DNA of 43,968 bases, from assembly GCA_964487555.1 (NCBI GenBank), contig CAZART010000033.1:1-43968 (forward strand), written 5' to 3'. The notes beneath the pieces are model-generated. The model had not been told where the DNA came from and did not search any database. It worked only from the letters and a program-made list of their open reading frames with translations. Shown here in pieces: positions 22,595 through 31,683 of this stretch. The first letter of the stretch is position 1, and each line of letters opens with the position of its first letter. This DNA comes from CAZART01 sp964487555. GTDB lineage: Bacteria; Bacteroidota; Rhodothermia; Rhodothermales; VXPQ01. A program made the translations under genes and the position numbers.

Positions 22595-24145
22595 TCACGG
22601 CACCGCCGTGAATGATCGCTGCGCGGCCTCGTAGTCCACGAATTCCCTGTAATGCTCGAACCGAGCCAGGATGTGCGAAACGTACATCACCGGTTCGAGG
22701 CCGCGGCAAAAGCCGTATTTTACGACCGGGTCCTGATAAACCTCGCGCTTGGATTTCTGAAGGAGCCATAAGGCTACGTCCGCCCAGACGACGTTGTCGT
22801 CGCCGTTCTTCTCGGCGAGACGGCGGGCATCCTCCACGTGCCCGTGCCCGGTATTGTACGACGCGAGAATAAACTTCAGCCGTTCACGATCGTCCTCAAT
22901 AATTCCATCCCAATAATCGGTGAGCCACTGTAGGTATCGGACCGCCCCGGCGACGTTGTCCTCGGGATCGTATACGTTGGTTACCCCGAATTCTCGCGCC
23001 GTGGGCGGCATCAGCTGAAGCAATCCGGCTGCCCCGGCCCAGCTCTTCGCTGTCGGTTCGAATCGAGATTCCTGATACGTCTGCGAGGCAAGCAGGCGCC
23101 AATCCCAGTCGATCTTCTCGGCATTCATCCGAAGGAGATTGTCATAGTCGGAGAGCCGCCCCGTTTCGCCGGTCAGGTATTCGCTATCCTCGCGCTCGTT
23201 GTAGCCGCGTCGATCCACGAAGAATCGGTTGTAGAGTTCTCTGTACCAGGAGGTCCCGCGCCGCGCTTCGATCCACGCATTCAGCGAATCAAGTAGTACC
23301 GGTGCATTCCGGCGAACAGCCCAGGCTACTTCGTGCTCCGGACCCATGGTAGGTTTTGTGCGGATATTTTCGAAATATCCCGCCTTCAGCTTCGCGAGGT
23401 TTTCAGGGGAGACGGTGAAATTGAAGTCTCCCGTCGACACGTAGCGAATCACCGTTTCGTAGGAGCCGGCCGTGTCGAGCTCGACCACGTGAATGTCGCC
23501 GGTCGTTTCGTCTTCGAGCTCAGCGAGGAGGCCGACGTACTCCGAATGAAAAGGCAGCGTCACCTGCTGCCCGCCCAGCTCCGAAGGATCGTCGACAATT
23601 CGGGCGCGGATCTCGAGTTCTTCCGACGTGTCGGCCTTGGCAAGTTCCGTGATGGGCCGATGTGTCGTCTCCGGCCGCGCCTTCTCAACCACCGTATCGA
23701 CGCCTTCCGGGAGCACCGAATCAGAGGGCGACGATTCGCGCTGAACGAGCACCGGCGTGGTCTCATACAGCGGGCGCGTGAACCGAACGATGCCGGAGTC
23801 CGCCGCAACCGGCACCACCCGATCTGCGACGATGTCACCCCGCCCGTCATTCAGCTTGTGATATATGCTGTCCCGGGTCGACTGGACGGAGAATCGCACG
23901 TTCAGGTCGTGATCCTCCGCAAAGGCTTGAAGCAGGTCGTGCTGAAAGCCCATCGCCTGGCCGCGGTAAAGGAAATATCCCGTCGAGTTGTACGTGGTCA
24001 GAACTTCCAGCGTGTCCTGCTCCAGAATCTCAGCCAGGTCGCGGTCAACCGGATCCGGAATAGAATCTCGCCAGTCCCCGCCGTTGCAGGCGGCGATGAA
24101 TCCCAGAAAAATCAGAAAGACCGTAGCTTTTCGGCACGTGCACAT
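22595..24145 (-). CDS. mltF: MltF-type membrane-bound lytic murein transglycosylase
   Basis: 516 residues. Lipoprotein signal (TVFLIFLGFIAAC), then a family 3 solute-binding-like domain (~45-285, starting LEVLTTYNSTGYFLYRGQAM), then a lysozyme-like SLT domain (~335-470) with the catalytic Glu at E359 in SQTYQESRFEP and the motif SWAGAAGLLQLMP. This two-domain order is that of E. coli MltF, which cuts peptidoglycan glycan strands with formation of 1,6-anhydro ends and is regulated by its binding domain. A run of ~60 residues (RESSPSDSVLPEG through LEIRARIVDD) is an extra acidic loop inside the binding domain. Anchored in the outer membrane in known cases. Confidence 0.9.
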   Translation of the reverse strand: MCTCRKATVFLIFLGFIAACNGGDWRDSIPDPVDRDLAEILEQDTLEVLTTYNSTGYFLYRGQAMGFQHDLLQAFAEDHDLNVRFSVQSTRDSIYHKLNDGRGDIVADRVVPVAADSGIVRFTRPLYETTPVLVQRESSPSDSVLPEGVDTVVEKARPETTHRPITELAKADTSEELEIRARIVDDPSELGGQQVTLPFHSEYVGLLAELEDETTGDIHVVELDTAGSYETVIRYVSTGDFNFTVSPENLAKLKAGYFENIRTKPTMGPEHEVAWAVRRNAPVLLDSLNAWIEARRGTSWYRELYNRFFVDRRGYNEREDSEYLTGETGRLSDYDNLLRMNAEKIDWDWRLLASQTYQESRFEPTAKSWAGAAGLLQLMPPTAREFGVTNVYDPEDNVAGAVRYLQWLTDYWDGIIEDDRERLKFILASYNTGHGHVEDARRLAEKNGDDNVVWADVALWLLQKSKREVYQDPVVKYGFCRGLEPVMYVSHILARFEHYREFVDYEAAQRSFTAVP

Positions 24146-24238
24146 AGTAAACGCAAAGGTGTCTCGCAGCGTGGCTCGTTAGTGACACGGGAAGGGCCCG
24201 GCCGACGGTTCCACGCATATCGAGCCTTAACGACCCTG

Positions 24239-25867
24239 TCACGTATCGGCCTTCCGCTCCTTCTGACGAATGTCGGGCATTCCCCATCCGCCACCCCCTG
24301 GCGTTTCAATTCGCAGCGCCTCACCCGCTTCGACGCGGCGGCTGAATTTTGACGGGAGCACCTCCTCGCCGCCGTTGCTGCGTACGAGCACGTTTCTGCC
24401 CGGCATGCCGCCCTCGCCACCGGCAAGTCCCTTTGCACCTTTGTCGCGACGCTCGCTCAGTACGGTCACCGTTGCAGGTGCGTCGAAGACATACGAACGA
24501 ACGAGGCCGTCGCCGCCGCGGTGAAGGCCTCGGCCGCCGCTCTCGCGCCGCAGTCGGTACTCCGCTATCCGAAAGGGGAAAGCCATCTCCAACGCCTCGA
24601 CCGGCGTGTTCAGCGTATTCGTCATGTGAACGTGCACGCCATCCAGGCCGTCCCCCTCGGGCGATGCTCCCATGCCGCCGCCGATCGTCTCGTAGTAGGT
24701 GAAGGGCGTGCCGTCCACAGCCGTTCCGCCGATCGTCAGGTTGTTCATTGTTCCCTGTGATGCGGATGGAACGGTTCCGGGCATCGCCTGAGCCAGCGCA
24801 CCGAGCACGACATCAACGATTCGCTGGGACGTTTCTACGTTTCCTGCGGCCACAGCTCGTGGAGGGCGCGCATTGACGATGCAGCCCGCCGGAGCGGTTA
24901 CGTGGACAGGCTCAAAACATCCCTGATTGAACGGGATCTCTTCTCCCGCTAGACACGAAACCACGTAATAACAGGCCGATTCCGTAATCGCCATCACCGC
25001 GTTGAGCGAACCGTCTACGGCCTCGGACGAGCCACTGAAATCGAAGCTGATGACGTCGTCTTCAATGGTGACGGTTACGCGGATCAGAGCGTGCTCGGTA
25101 CGTCCATTCTCGTCGAGCACGAGGGTGTCTTCAAAGGCGTAGCGACCTGTCGGCCATGCAGCGATGCTCACACGCATGAGTTGTTCCGAATACGCCATCA
25201 AGTGCTCGGCGTAGGCGGTGAGTTCGGTGAGACCATGCGCGCCTATCATGTCCTTGAGGCGCCGCTCGGCCACGGCATGAGCGGAACGCTGTGCGGCCAG
25301 ATCGCCGCGCCGCTCGTCCGGCGTGCGGACGTTCCGAAGGAGCAAACGAAGCACATTGTCATTGGCTGTGCCGGCACGGTACAGGCGGGTTGGCGGAATG
25401 ATAATGCCCTCCTGATAGATCTCGTTCGAGAGCGGCAGCGAGCCCGGCGTCATGCCGCCGACGTCGGCATGGTGAGCGCGGCTCGCCGCAAAATAGGCGG
25501 GCCGAATGTCATCCTGATCCATACGCCCTGCAAAAATGGGCGATATCATCGTGATGTCCGGCAGATGCGTTCCGCCCTCAAACGGATCGTTGAGGATGAC
25601 GACGTCGCCCTCCTTCCAGTCTTCGTAGGCCGCAAGTGCTGCCGCGACGCTGCGAGGCATCGCGCCGAGATGCACCGGGATGTGAGCGGCTTGCGCAACC
25701 ATCCGCCCCATGCGATCGAAGAGTGCGCACGAAAAGTCGAGACGCTCTTTAATGTTGGGCGAATAACTCGTCCGCCGCAGCGTGGCGCCCATTTCCTCCG
25801 CTACACCGGCGAAGCGGTGACGGTAAACCTCGAGAAGAATTGGGTCGACGTGTGTCGGGATGTTCAT
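24239..25867 (-). CDS. hyuB: Hydantoinase B / oxoprolinase beta-type subunit
   Basis: 542 residues from ATG 25867-25865, which overlaps the hyuA stop as ATGA; the frame is open 16 codons further upstream, but the domain begins here (PTHVDPILLEVYRHRFAGVA). Family signatures: RTSYSPNIKERLDFSCALFD, HIPVHLGAMP, GDVVILNDPFEGGTHLPDIT, FDFSGSS and the glycine-rich end ETPGGGGWG. Together with HyuA such proteins form ATP-dependent N-methylhydantoinase, 5-oxoprolinase or acetophenone carboxylase-like enzymes that open or carboxylate cyclic or ketone substrates. The window does not show which. Confidence 0.93.
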   Translation of the reverse strand: MNIPTHVDPILLEVYRHRFAGVAEEMGATLRRTSYSPNIKERLDFSCALFDRMGRMVAQAAHIPVHLGAMPRSVAAALAAYEDWKEGDVVILNDPFEGGTHLPDITMISPIFAGRMDQDDIRPAYFAASRAHHADVGGMTPGSLPLSNEIYQEGIIIPPTRLYRAGTANDNVLRLLLRNVRTPDERRGDLAAQRSAHAVAERRLKDMIGAHGLTELTAYAEHLMAYSEQLMRVSIAAWPTGRYAFEDTLVLDENGRTEHALIRVTVTIEDDVISFDFSGSSEAVDGSLNAVMAITESACYYVVSCLAGEEIPFNQGCFEPVHVTAPAGCIVNARPPRAVAAGNVETSQRIVDVVLGALAQAMPGTVPSASQGTMNNLTIGGTAVDGTPFTYYETIGGGMGASPEGDGLDGVHVHMTNTLNTPVEALEMAFPFRIAEYRLRRESGGRGLHRGGDGLVRSYVFDAPATVTVLSERRDKGAKGLAGGEGGMPGRNVLVRSNGGEEVLPSKFSRRVEAGEALRIETPGGGGWGMPDIRQKERKADT

Positions 25868-28026
25868 CGGCGTTGCAGACGGAGGTTGCGCCGGCGATCG
25901 ACCTGGGCGCGCCAAGCCGGACTGAGATAGATCGTAGTGTCGTACTGAAAAACGAGTGCGGGACCCTCAATTACCTGTCCAGGCCGAAGCTGCGATCGGT
26001 CATAGCACGGTGCGTCCACCGGCTCACCGGAGGCAGTCCAGACCGGACGCCTCCCGACAGACGCCGCGGATGCACCGCTGCCCGCTGATGCAGCCACGGC
26101 TTCCCGCCCGCCCGCCTGCACGCCGCCGGACTCGCCGCTCGCCTGCCCGCCTGACTCGCCGCTCGCCTGCTCGCCGTCTGACTCGCGGCCTACCTGCTCG
26201 CCGTCGATCGAACCTTCAAGCGGCAGGTCGCGTGCGGCGCCCGGGGCGGATGCGCGCGCTCGAACCGTCACGATCTCGACGACTTCCTCCGGCATGGCGT
26301 GGCCGTATCGCTTGCGATGCGCCTCATGGAAGCAGGCCTCTGCGGCGCCGAGGGCATCGGCATCAACAGGACGGTCGAGGGGTACTTCAAGCTCATAGCT
26401 CTGGCCGCGATAACGCACGTCGACGGAGGTCTCGACGCGGATGTCGCGATGCCCGTCGTTTTTCAGTATCCTCCGTGCGCTGTCGGCCTTCTGATCGACG
26501 AGGACGCGAAGTGATTCGATGTCGGGAGAGGGGAGGGATTCAAGCACGGCCGCCGACGTATCGAAAACGATGTCCGCCACAAGCAGACCGAGTGCACTGA
26601 GTACGCCCGGATTAGGAGGAAGGAAGATTCGTCGAATCCCCAGAACGTCGGCGAGTTCGCACGCGTGAAGAGGTCCTGCCCCGCCGAACGGCACCAGGGT
26701 GAAATCGCGGGGGTCGTGACCCCGCTCCACGGACACACGGCGCAGGGCTCGCTCCATCGCAGCGTTTGCGATGCGCACCACGCCGAGGGCGGCTTCTTCA
26801 GCGTTGAAACCCAGATGCCGGCCCAGCCTCGTCACCGCCGCCCGGGCGGCGGCGGCGTCGAGCCTCGTGGACGGATCGCCACCAAGGAAATTTTGAGGCT
26901 GGATACGACCAAGAACGACGTTGGCGTCGGTTACGGTGGGATCGGTGCCACCGCGGCCGTAGCAAGCGGGACCGGGATCGGCGCCCGCGCTCTCCGGACC
27001 CACTCGCAGCACGCCGGCTGCGTCTACGCGTGCGATGCTGCCGCCGCCCGCCCCAACCGTATGGATGTCGACTGACGGCAGTCGCAACGGAAGCCCTGCG
27101 ATCTCGCTTTCGGACGTGCGTGAAATCGATCTATCGCATAGCGCTACATCCGTGCTCGTGCCGCCCATATCAAACGTGATCAACCGCGGCTCAGCCCCAC
27201 CCTGGCTACTGCGGGCGAGTCCGTACGCGCCGACGACACCGCCCGCCGGGCCGCTGAGCACGAGTCTCGCCGCTTGATGCGACGCCGCCGTGACACCGAT
27301 CGTGCCGCCGTTGGATTGCATGACGCGAATTTGTCGCGGTGCGACGACGTCGTGAAGCCGGTCGAAATAGGCTGCGATGACGGGCTGAACGTAGGCGTTG
27401 ATGACCGTCGTGGCGGTGCGCTCGTATTCGCGATATTCCGGAAGTATATCGCAGCTGAGCGAGACCCCGATCTGGGGCGCTATATCGCGAATCAGCGCGC
27501 CTGCACGGCGTTCGTGGATGGGATTACGGAACGAGAATAAAAATACGACGGCCGCCGATTCGACGCCCCGGGCGTTTAGCTCGACCGCGATGCGTCGGAC
27601 AGCTTCTTCGTCCAGCGGCGTAAGAATGTCACCCTCATGGCTGATTCGCTCCGGTACGTCAAATCGCAGGTCGTCGGGTACGAGCAGCAGCGGCCTTTTC
27701 TGAGTCAGTCGATATAGATGCGGACGGTTCTGCCGGCCTATCGCCAGAACGTCGCGAAAGCCCGCCGTCGTGATCAGCGCGCACCGCGCTCCCCGGTGCT
27801 CCAGCAACGCGTTGGTCGCGGTCGTCGTCCCGTGCGAAATGAATGCGCCTTCCGCGACGCCGAGTGCTTTAAGTCCCGCTTCAACCGCCCGGCTCTGATC
27901 GTCGGGCGTGGTCGCAACCTTCCGCACAACCATCCGTCCATCGACCAGCCAAACGAAATCGGTGAAGGTGCCGCCGACGTCCACGCCGACGAGCTCCATT
28001 CGAGCCGAGCGTTTCGATGTGGTCAT
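25864..28026 (-). CDS. hyuA: Hydantoinase A / oxoprolinase alpha-type subunit with a low-complexity insert
   Basis: 720 residues with the ATP-binding ASKHA-type domains of the family: GVDVGGTFTDFVW near the start, SHGTTTATNALLEHRGA, FDMGGTSTDVALC, and GGAGPLHACELADVLGI. ATG 28026 is the longest start; ATG 27999 (residue 10) puts the domain right at the N-terminus and may be the true one. Odd: near residues 600-650 there is a Gly/Ser/Glu/Gln-rich repeat (DGEQ, ASGESGG, QASGESGG, VQAGG) encoded by near-identical 24-27-bp units, not usual for HyuA. The gene is coupled to hyuB by an ATGA overlap and lies 17 bases after the amylase-like gene. Confidence 0.93.
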   Translation of the reverse strand: MTTSKRSARMELVGVDVGGTFTDFVWLVDGRMVVRKVATTPDDQSRAVEAGLKALGVAEGAFISHGTTTATNALLEHRGARCALITTAGFRDVLAIGRQNRPHLYRLTQKRPLLLVPDDLRFDVPERISHEGDILTPLDEEAVRRIAVELNARGVESAAVVFLFSFRNPIHERRAGALIRDIAPQIGVSLSCDILPEYREYERTATTVINAYVQPVIAAYFDRLHDVVAPRQIRVMQSNGGTIGVTAASHQAARLVLSGPAGGVVGAYGLARSSQGGAEPRLITFDMGGTSTDVALCDRSISRTSESEIAGLPLRLPSVDIHTVGAGGGSIARVDAAGVLRVGPESAGADPGPACYGRGGTDPTVTDANVVLGRIQPQNFLGGDPSTRLDAAAARAAVTRLGRHLGFNAEEAALGVVRIANAAMERALRRVSVERGHDPRDFTLVPFGGAGPLHACELADVLGIRRIFLPPNPGVLSALGLLVADIVFDTSAAVLESLPSPDIESLRVLVDQKADSARRILKNDGHRDIRVETSVDVRYRGQSYELEVPLDRPVDADALGAAEACFHEAHRKRYGHAMPEEVVEIVTVRARASAPGAARDLPLEGSIDGEQVGRESDGEQASGESGGQASGESGGVQAGGREAVAASAGSGASAASVGRRPVWTASGEPVDAPCYDRSQLRPGQVIEGPALVFQYDTTIYLSPAWRAQVDRRRNLRLQRR

Positions 28027-28043
28027 CGCTGCGAGCTCGCGGT

Positions 28044-29267
28044 CTAATAGGCTTCTTCGACGAGAATTACGCCGCTCGGACCGGCCTCGAAGGTCGCCAG
28101 ACCGAAAGAAACGAAAGCGGTGTTTCCAGTCAGCGCATCCTGAAGCATGGCATTATCCGGGAAGATCCTCGATACGTTGAGCGTCGTCTTTCCCAGAGCA
28201 CCCAGCACGACGACGACGCGGTCGTTCATTCCGGAATCGGCTGCCGTGCGAGCGAAAGCGAGCGTGTTGTTAACGAGATCGACGTGATCGCCGCGGCTGA
28301 TCGCGGGGTGGCGGGCACGGAAGGCGCAGATCCGACGCAAGAATTCAGATGAGTCGGGTGGAACGGCGGTCGTCGTCACCAGAAGTGCACCGGGCAGCAT
28401 CAGGACGCGTGCGATGAGGTGGCCCGAACCGGGCAGGAACGAGACGGATCCGACGAGCGGTTGCTGAGCCGCCGCGCTGCGCCGGGCAAATCTTTTGTAG
28501 AGTGCACCGAGTGAAGCATCATCACCGAGATCGTCGATGGATACGGATTCGATGAGAGCATCGAAACGAGCGGCGTCGGGTGAAGCCACCCCGGCATCAG
28601 CCGGTACGGCATCGAGCGCGCCGGGCTTCGTGTCGGCCGGTACGGCATCAAGCGCGCTGCCGCCGGTGTCGGAGGGGTCGCCGTGAGCGGTGCTCGTGCC
28701 TGCGATCCAACTTGTGCCGGAAAGGGTGGCATCCAGCGCGGCCCGCAATGCGGAAACGTCGTTCTTGCCCACACTTTCGACGATGAAGTGCCGAACGCCC
28801 GATTCGGCTGCCCATTCGGCAAGCCTCGCATAAGCGTTCAGGGAGCCGGGAAGGTTAACGTGAACGGCGACGACAACGTTCGTCCGACGCGCTTCGGATA
28901 TGAGGCGCATCCAATCGGCGGCCGTCCCGAGCGACGGATCGATGGCTGCGTACTTCGTCTCTGACTGGGGATCTGGTGCGAATAGGGGACCGATTGCGAC
29001 AGCGCCCGCACCCGATTCCGCAATCCATCCCGATTCTAACCAATCTGCGATGCTCGCGAGGTAGTTTGCGCCGTCATCCGCGGCCGGTGCGTGGACGGCC
29101 GGCTCGAAGCGAAAGATCAGCGTGGAGCGCCAATCGATTTTGACGGGCTGTGTGCTCGCCGGCGGCACGACGGCGAATAGAAACGCGGTTGTAAGAAGCA
29201 AGGCGCACGATCCTGATCGGATTTTGCCTTGTATCGATAGGTACCGCCGTTTTGCGACTGGGGTCAT
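28044..29267 (-). CDS. Degenerate alpha-amylase-like (GH13) secreted protein
   Basis: 407 residues with a signal-type hydrophobic start (SCALLLTTAFLFAVVPPAST). Parts follow the GH13 barrel pattern: AGAVAIGPLFAPDPQSETKY and IDPSLGTAADWMRLISEA are like the strands before the first conserved region, and EFLRRICAFRARHPAISRGD is like the last helices plus the beta-sandwich tail DRVVVVLGALGKTTLNV. The catalytic regions are missing: the DxxxNH region reads AVHVNLPG, and no GFRxD nucleophile motif is seen where GVRHFIVESVG lies. A 12-residue repeat ALDAVPAD(T/A) sits in the middle. Probably a non-catalytic, perhaps sugar-binding, relative. Same strand as hyuAB, 17 bases before hyuA. Confidence 0.55.
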   Translation of the reverse strand: MTPVAKRRYLSIQGKIRSGSCALLLTTAFLFAVVPPASTQPVKIDWRSTLIFRFEPAVHAPAADDGANYLASIADWLESGWIAESGAGAVAIGPLFAPDPQSETKYAAIDPSLGTAADWMRLISEARRTNVVVAVHVNLPGSLNAYARLAEWAAESGVRHFIVESVGKNDVSALRAALDATLSGTSWIAGTSTAHGDPSDTGGSALDAVPADTKPGALDAVPADAGVASPDAARFDALIESVSIDDLGDDASLGALYKRFARRSAAAQQPLVGSVSFLPGSGHLIARVLMLPGALLVTTTAVPPDSSEFLRRICAFRARHPAISRGDHVDLVNNTLAFARTAADSGMNDRVVVVLGALGKTTLNVSRIFPDNAMLQDALTGNTAFVSFGLATFEAGPSGVILVEEAY

Positions 29268-29327
29268 GAGATGAGATACGGCCCTGCCGCATCGGGCCGG
29301 TGCTCGGGTCCTCGTCAGGTGAGCGGA

Positions 29328-29966
29328 CTACCGCCGGCCGTTCGAACGCTTGAAGATGCCGTTCTTATTTACGTGTCCGACGTACCTTCCTAGAATACGA
29401 ACCTCTTCGAAGATATCCGGCTTAATATAGATGTCGGAATATTCGTCGTTTGCGGGCTCCAGACGGAGCCCCTCATGGTCATAGAAGATTCGCTTCAGAG
29501 ACGTTTCGCCGTTGTACAACACGGCACCGATGCCGCCGTTGGGAATGTCGTCGTCGATCAGCAGCACGTAGTCCCCATCCTCAATTTCCGCCCCGGTCAT
29601 CGATTGGCCGGCGACGCGTATGGCGTAAATCCGATCGAGATTCGGAAAGAGCATCTCGAGGGAGATCGTGCCGAGATTGGCCTCAACAGCCTCCTGTAGC
29701 TGTCCGGCCGAGATGATGCCGCGCACAGGAATGCCGGTCTCGCCGTTCGACGGTTTGACATCGACCAGGTGGTAGCCGTCTCCGTCGCGCTGGAGGTATC
29801 CCTTCTTGTGGAGAGCCTGCAGGTTCTGCGTGACACTGTTGGGTGAGCGGTAGTCGAAATTATCGACGATCTCGCGATAGGTCGGCCAGACGCCGTTCTC
29901 ACGAACGAAACCGGAGAGATATTGGAAGAAAGCGTGTTGCTTAGAGGTGAGTTTTTTCCGGCTCAT
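29328..29966 (-). CDS. lexA: LexA repressor
   Basis: 212 residues. The N-terminal winged helix (SKQHAFFQYLSGFVRENG, YREIVDNFDYRSPNSVTQNL) binds DNA, and the C-terminal S24 peptidase part carries out self-cleavage: scissile A87-G88 in IISAGQL, nucleophile S122 in GQSMTGAEIEDGD and general base K158 in TSLKRI. It represses the SOS response until RecA filaments trigger cleavage. The recognition helix differs from E. coli LexA, so its operator is probably different too. recO, another DNA repair gene, lies upstream on the same strand, and a palindrome 107 bases upstream may be its own operator. Confidence 0.95.
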   Translation of the reverse strand: MSRKKLTSKQHAFFQYLSGFVRENGVWPTYREIVDNFDYRSPNSVTQNLQALHKKGYLQRDGDGYHLVDVKPSNGETGIPVRGIISAGQLQEAVEANLGTISLEMLFPNLDRIYAIRVAGQSMTGAEIEDGDYVLLIDDDIPNGGIGAVLYNGETSLKRIFYDHEGLRLEPANDEYSDIYIKPDIFEEVRILGRYVGHVNKNGIFKRSNGRR

Positions 29967-30072
29967 GTGGTAACCGAAGCTCGAAACGCCGCTTTCCGAA
30001 TGGGGATGGATCGTCGCTATATGGAGCCGACCATCTCATCAAGGACGCGAAGGTTAGGTGGATCGCCGAACG

Positions 30073-30095
30073 TACTGCACATGGAATGCACAGTA
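30073..30095. promoter_or_regulatory. Candidate LexA operator upstream of lexA
   Basis: TACTG-N13-CAGTA, with inner matches giving TACTG..CA....TG..CAGTA, is a 23-bp dyad between recO and lexA. The outer half-sites equal those of the E. coli SOS box (TACTG-N10-CAGTA), but the spacing is three bases longer. LexA genes are usually self-regulated, which suits the position. The assignment is inferred from one site only. Confidence 0.4.
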
Positions 30096-30211
30096 TAACC
30101 TCGAGGGGACAAGACTTCAAGTTGAAGCAACGAAATGTTGGCAGAAGGACAGGGATGCGTGCTGCGAAAACCGTCTCCAGCCAATCCTTCCCTTTTCTCT
30201 TCCTCTCCCCG

Positions 30212-30961
30212 TCATTTCTCCCTCATCTGATTTACAATCTTTGCCGCTCGCGTCGGAAAGGATTCTTCGACGTGGTAGCGAAGGAAGTCGTCGATGAGCC
30301 GCCCGATCTCGAGGCGCGTTTTTGGATCAAGCCGCATCTGCATCACCTTCTCGAGATCCGCTCGTGCGCAGACGGCGAATGCGCGGAGCGCGCGCCGCGA
30401 AGCCGGCCGAATGCTCGCCCCCTCCGGGCGGCGCACGGGGAGGATGGCGCCGGTTTCGAGGGAAAGAAACCCCGTGTCGGAAAGCGCCTCGACCGCCGCA
30501 CGCTCTACGTCGGGCGCAAAGCCGAGCATTGACGCGAACTGGAGTTGGAAGTAGAAGAGAAGATTCTCGGTTCGTTCGTGGGTCCGGTTCAGGCGTTCTA
30601 AAACCTCCAGGACGAGCGTGAATACGCGGTGATTCTGTTCCTCCTCCTGCATGAGCGCATGCACAAGCTCGACGATCCTCAAACCGCACGAGACGCGTTC
30701 GAGATCGCGCGTGATGCCGTCGAAGAAATGTAAGTGGCTGCTCTCGCTCAGCGTTTGCACGCTGCGCGACGGCTTGTAATACACTACCACGCTGCAGTAG
30801 GACATCGGCTGCAGTGATGATCCGAAACGGCTGCCGCTTCGCCGCGCTCCTTTCGCCATCACGGCAAGCTTGCCGCGCCGGCGCGTAAACAGCGTCACGA
30901 TCCGGCTCGTCTCGCCATAATCGATGCTGCGAAGGACGAAGGCTTCTGTTTTGATGATCAT
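30212..30961 (-). CDS. recO: DNA repair protein RecO
   Basis: 249 residues. The N-terminal OB-fold is clear: KTEAFVLRSIDYGETSRIVT, LFTRRRGKLAVMAKGARRSG, and a strand MSYCSVVVYYKPSRSVQTLS. The rest is helical, with RVSCGLRIVELVHALMQEEE and the end RLIDDFLRYHVEE. RecO loads RecA onto SSB-coated single-stranded DNA together with RecR in the RecFOR gap-repair pathway. The zinc-binding Cys cluster of some RecO proteins is absent, as in E. coli RecO. It is divergent from the comEA-like gene by 62 bases and 245 bases upstream of lexA. Confidence 0.92.
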   Translation of the reverse strand: MIIKTEAFVLRSIDYGETSRIVTLFTRRRGKLAVMAKGARRSGSRFGSSLQPMSYCSVVVYYKPSRSVQTLSESSHLHFFDGITRDLERVSCGLRIVELVHALMQEEEQNHRVFTLVLEVLERLNRTHERTENLLFYFQLQFASMLGFAPDVERAAVEALSDTGFLSLETGAILPVRRPEGASIRPASRRALRAFAVCARADLEKVMQMRLDPKTRLEIGRLIDDFLRYHVEESFPTRAAKIVNQMREK

Positions 30962-31023
30962 TTGGAAGGAGGTGCAGGCCGCGAGGTTATATCGTAGCGT
31001 GCTTTCGTGTCTTATCTATAAAG

Positions 31024-31584
31024 ATGTCGTGGCTCCATCGCTTACAGCAGCGCCTGAGCATCACAAAGAACGAAGCGCTGACGCTTCTGTCGCTCTCGCT
31101 GTTTCTACTGCTTGGCACGGCCGGACGTTACATGTGCCGGCAAGTGCGCCCCGTTTCAGATGCCTACTACGCCGAGATCGATAGCCTCTTCGCCGAGCGC
31201 TCGGCAGCGATGCTCGACGCGGAGGATGACGGCGGCCGCCCCAAACGGCGAAACGACGAAAGCGTATCGTCTCTCGCCACGTCGGATACGGGTTCAACGG
31301 TCGGTGAGCCGTTCGATTCGCATACGCACCAAAATACGACCGTACGGCGCGTCGCGCCTGAACCGTCGTCTATCGATCTGAATCGAGCCACGCTGCACGA
31401 GCTGGAACAGTTGCCTCGGGTCGGCCCCAAAATGGCGAAGCGCATCATCGCGTTTCGGGAAGCGTACGGACCGTTCCGAAGTGTCGAGGAGCTGCTGAGT
31501 GTACGTGGAATCGGACCGAAGACGCTCGAACTTATGCGGCCCCTTGCGCGGGTGAGCGTGGACAGTGTGGAGACAGGTAAGTAG
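31024..31584 (+). CDS. ComEA-like helix-hairpin-helix DNA-binding protein
   Basis: 186 residues. One membrane span near the start (LTLLSLSLFLLLGTAGRYMC, residues ~19-38), a polar linker of about 80 residues, then a ComEA-type helix-hairpin-helix pair: IDLNRATLHELEQLPRVGPK and MAKRIIAFREAYGPFRSVEE with LLSVRGIGPKTLE. In competent bacteria ComEA binds incoming DNA outside the inner membrane; single-domain relatives also occur in non-competent species. The N-terminal anchor fits an outward-facing DNA-binding domain. No other competence genes are seen here. It is divergent from recO. Confidence 0.88.
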   Translation: MSWLHRLQQRLSITKNEALTLLSLSLFLLLGTAGRYMCRQVRPVSDAYYAEIDSLFAERSAAMLDAEDDGGRPKRRNDESVSSLATSDTGSTVGEPFDSHTHQNTTVRRVAPEPSSIDLNRATLHELEQLPRVGPKMAKRIIAFREAYGPFRSVEELLSVRGIGPKTLELMRPLARVSVDSVETGK

Positions 31585-31683
31585 CGTCGATTCGGTTACG
31601 TCAGGTCCCGGCGGAGATCCCCCTGTGAATGCAAGAATCCACCGTTCGCCGCCAGGGCGTCGCAGGATGACGGCAGCGTTCGC

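Noticed and set aside
23333..24352. 339-residue plus-strand frame
   Set aside because: Antisense to mltF and the end of hyuB; no recognisable domain.
29279..29299. CGGCCC-N9-GGGCCG hairpin after lexA
   Set aside because: Stem of 6 bp with no T run; too weak to call a terminator.
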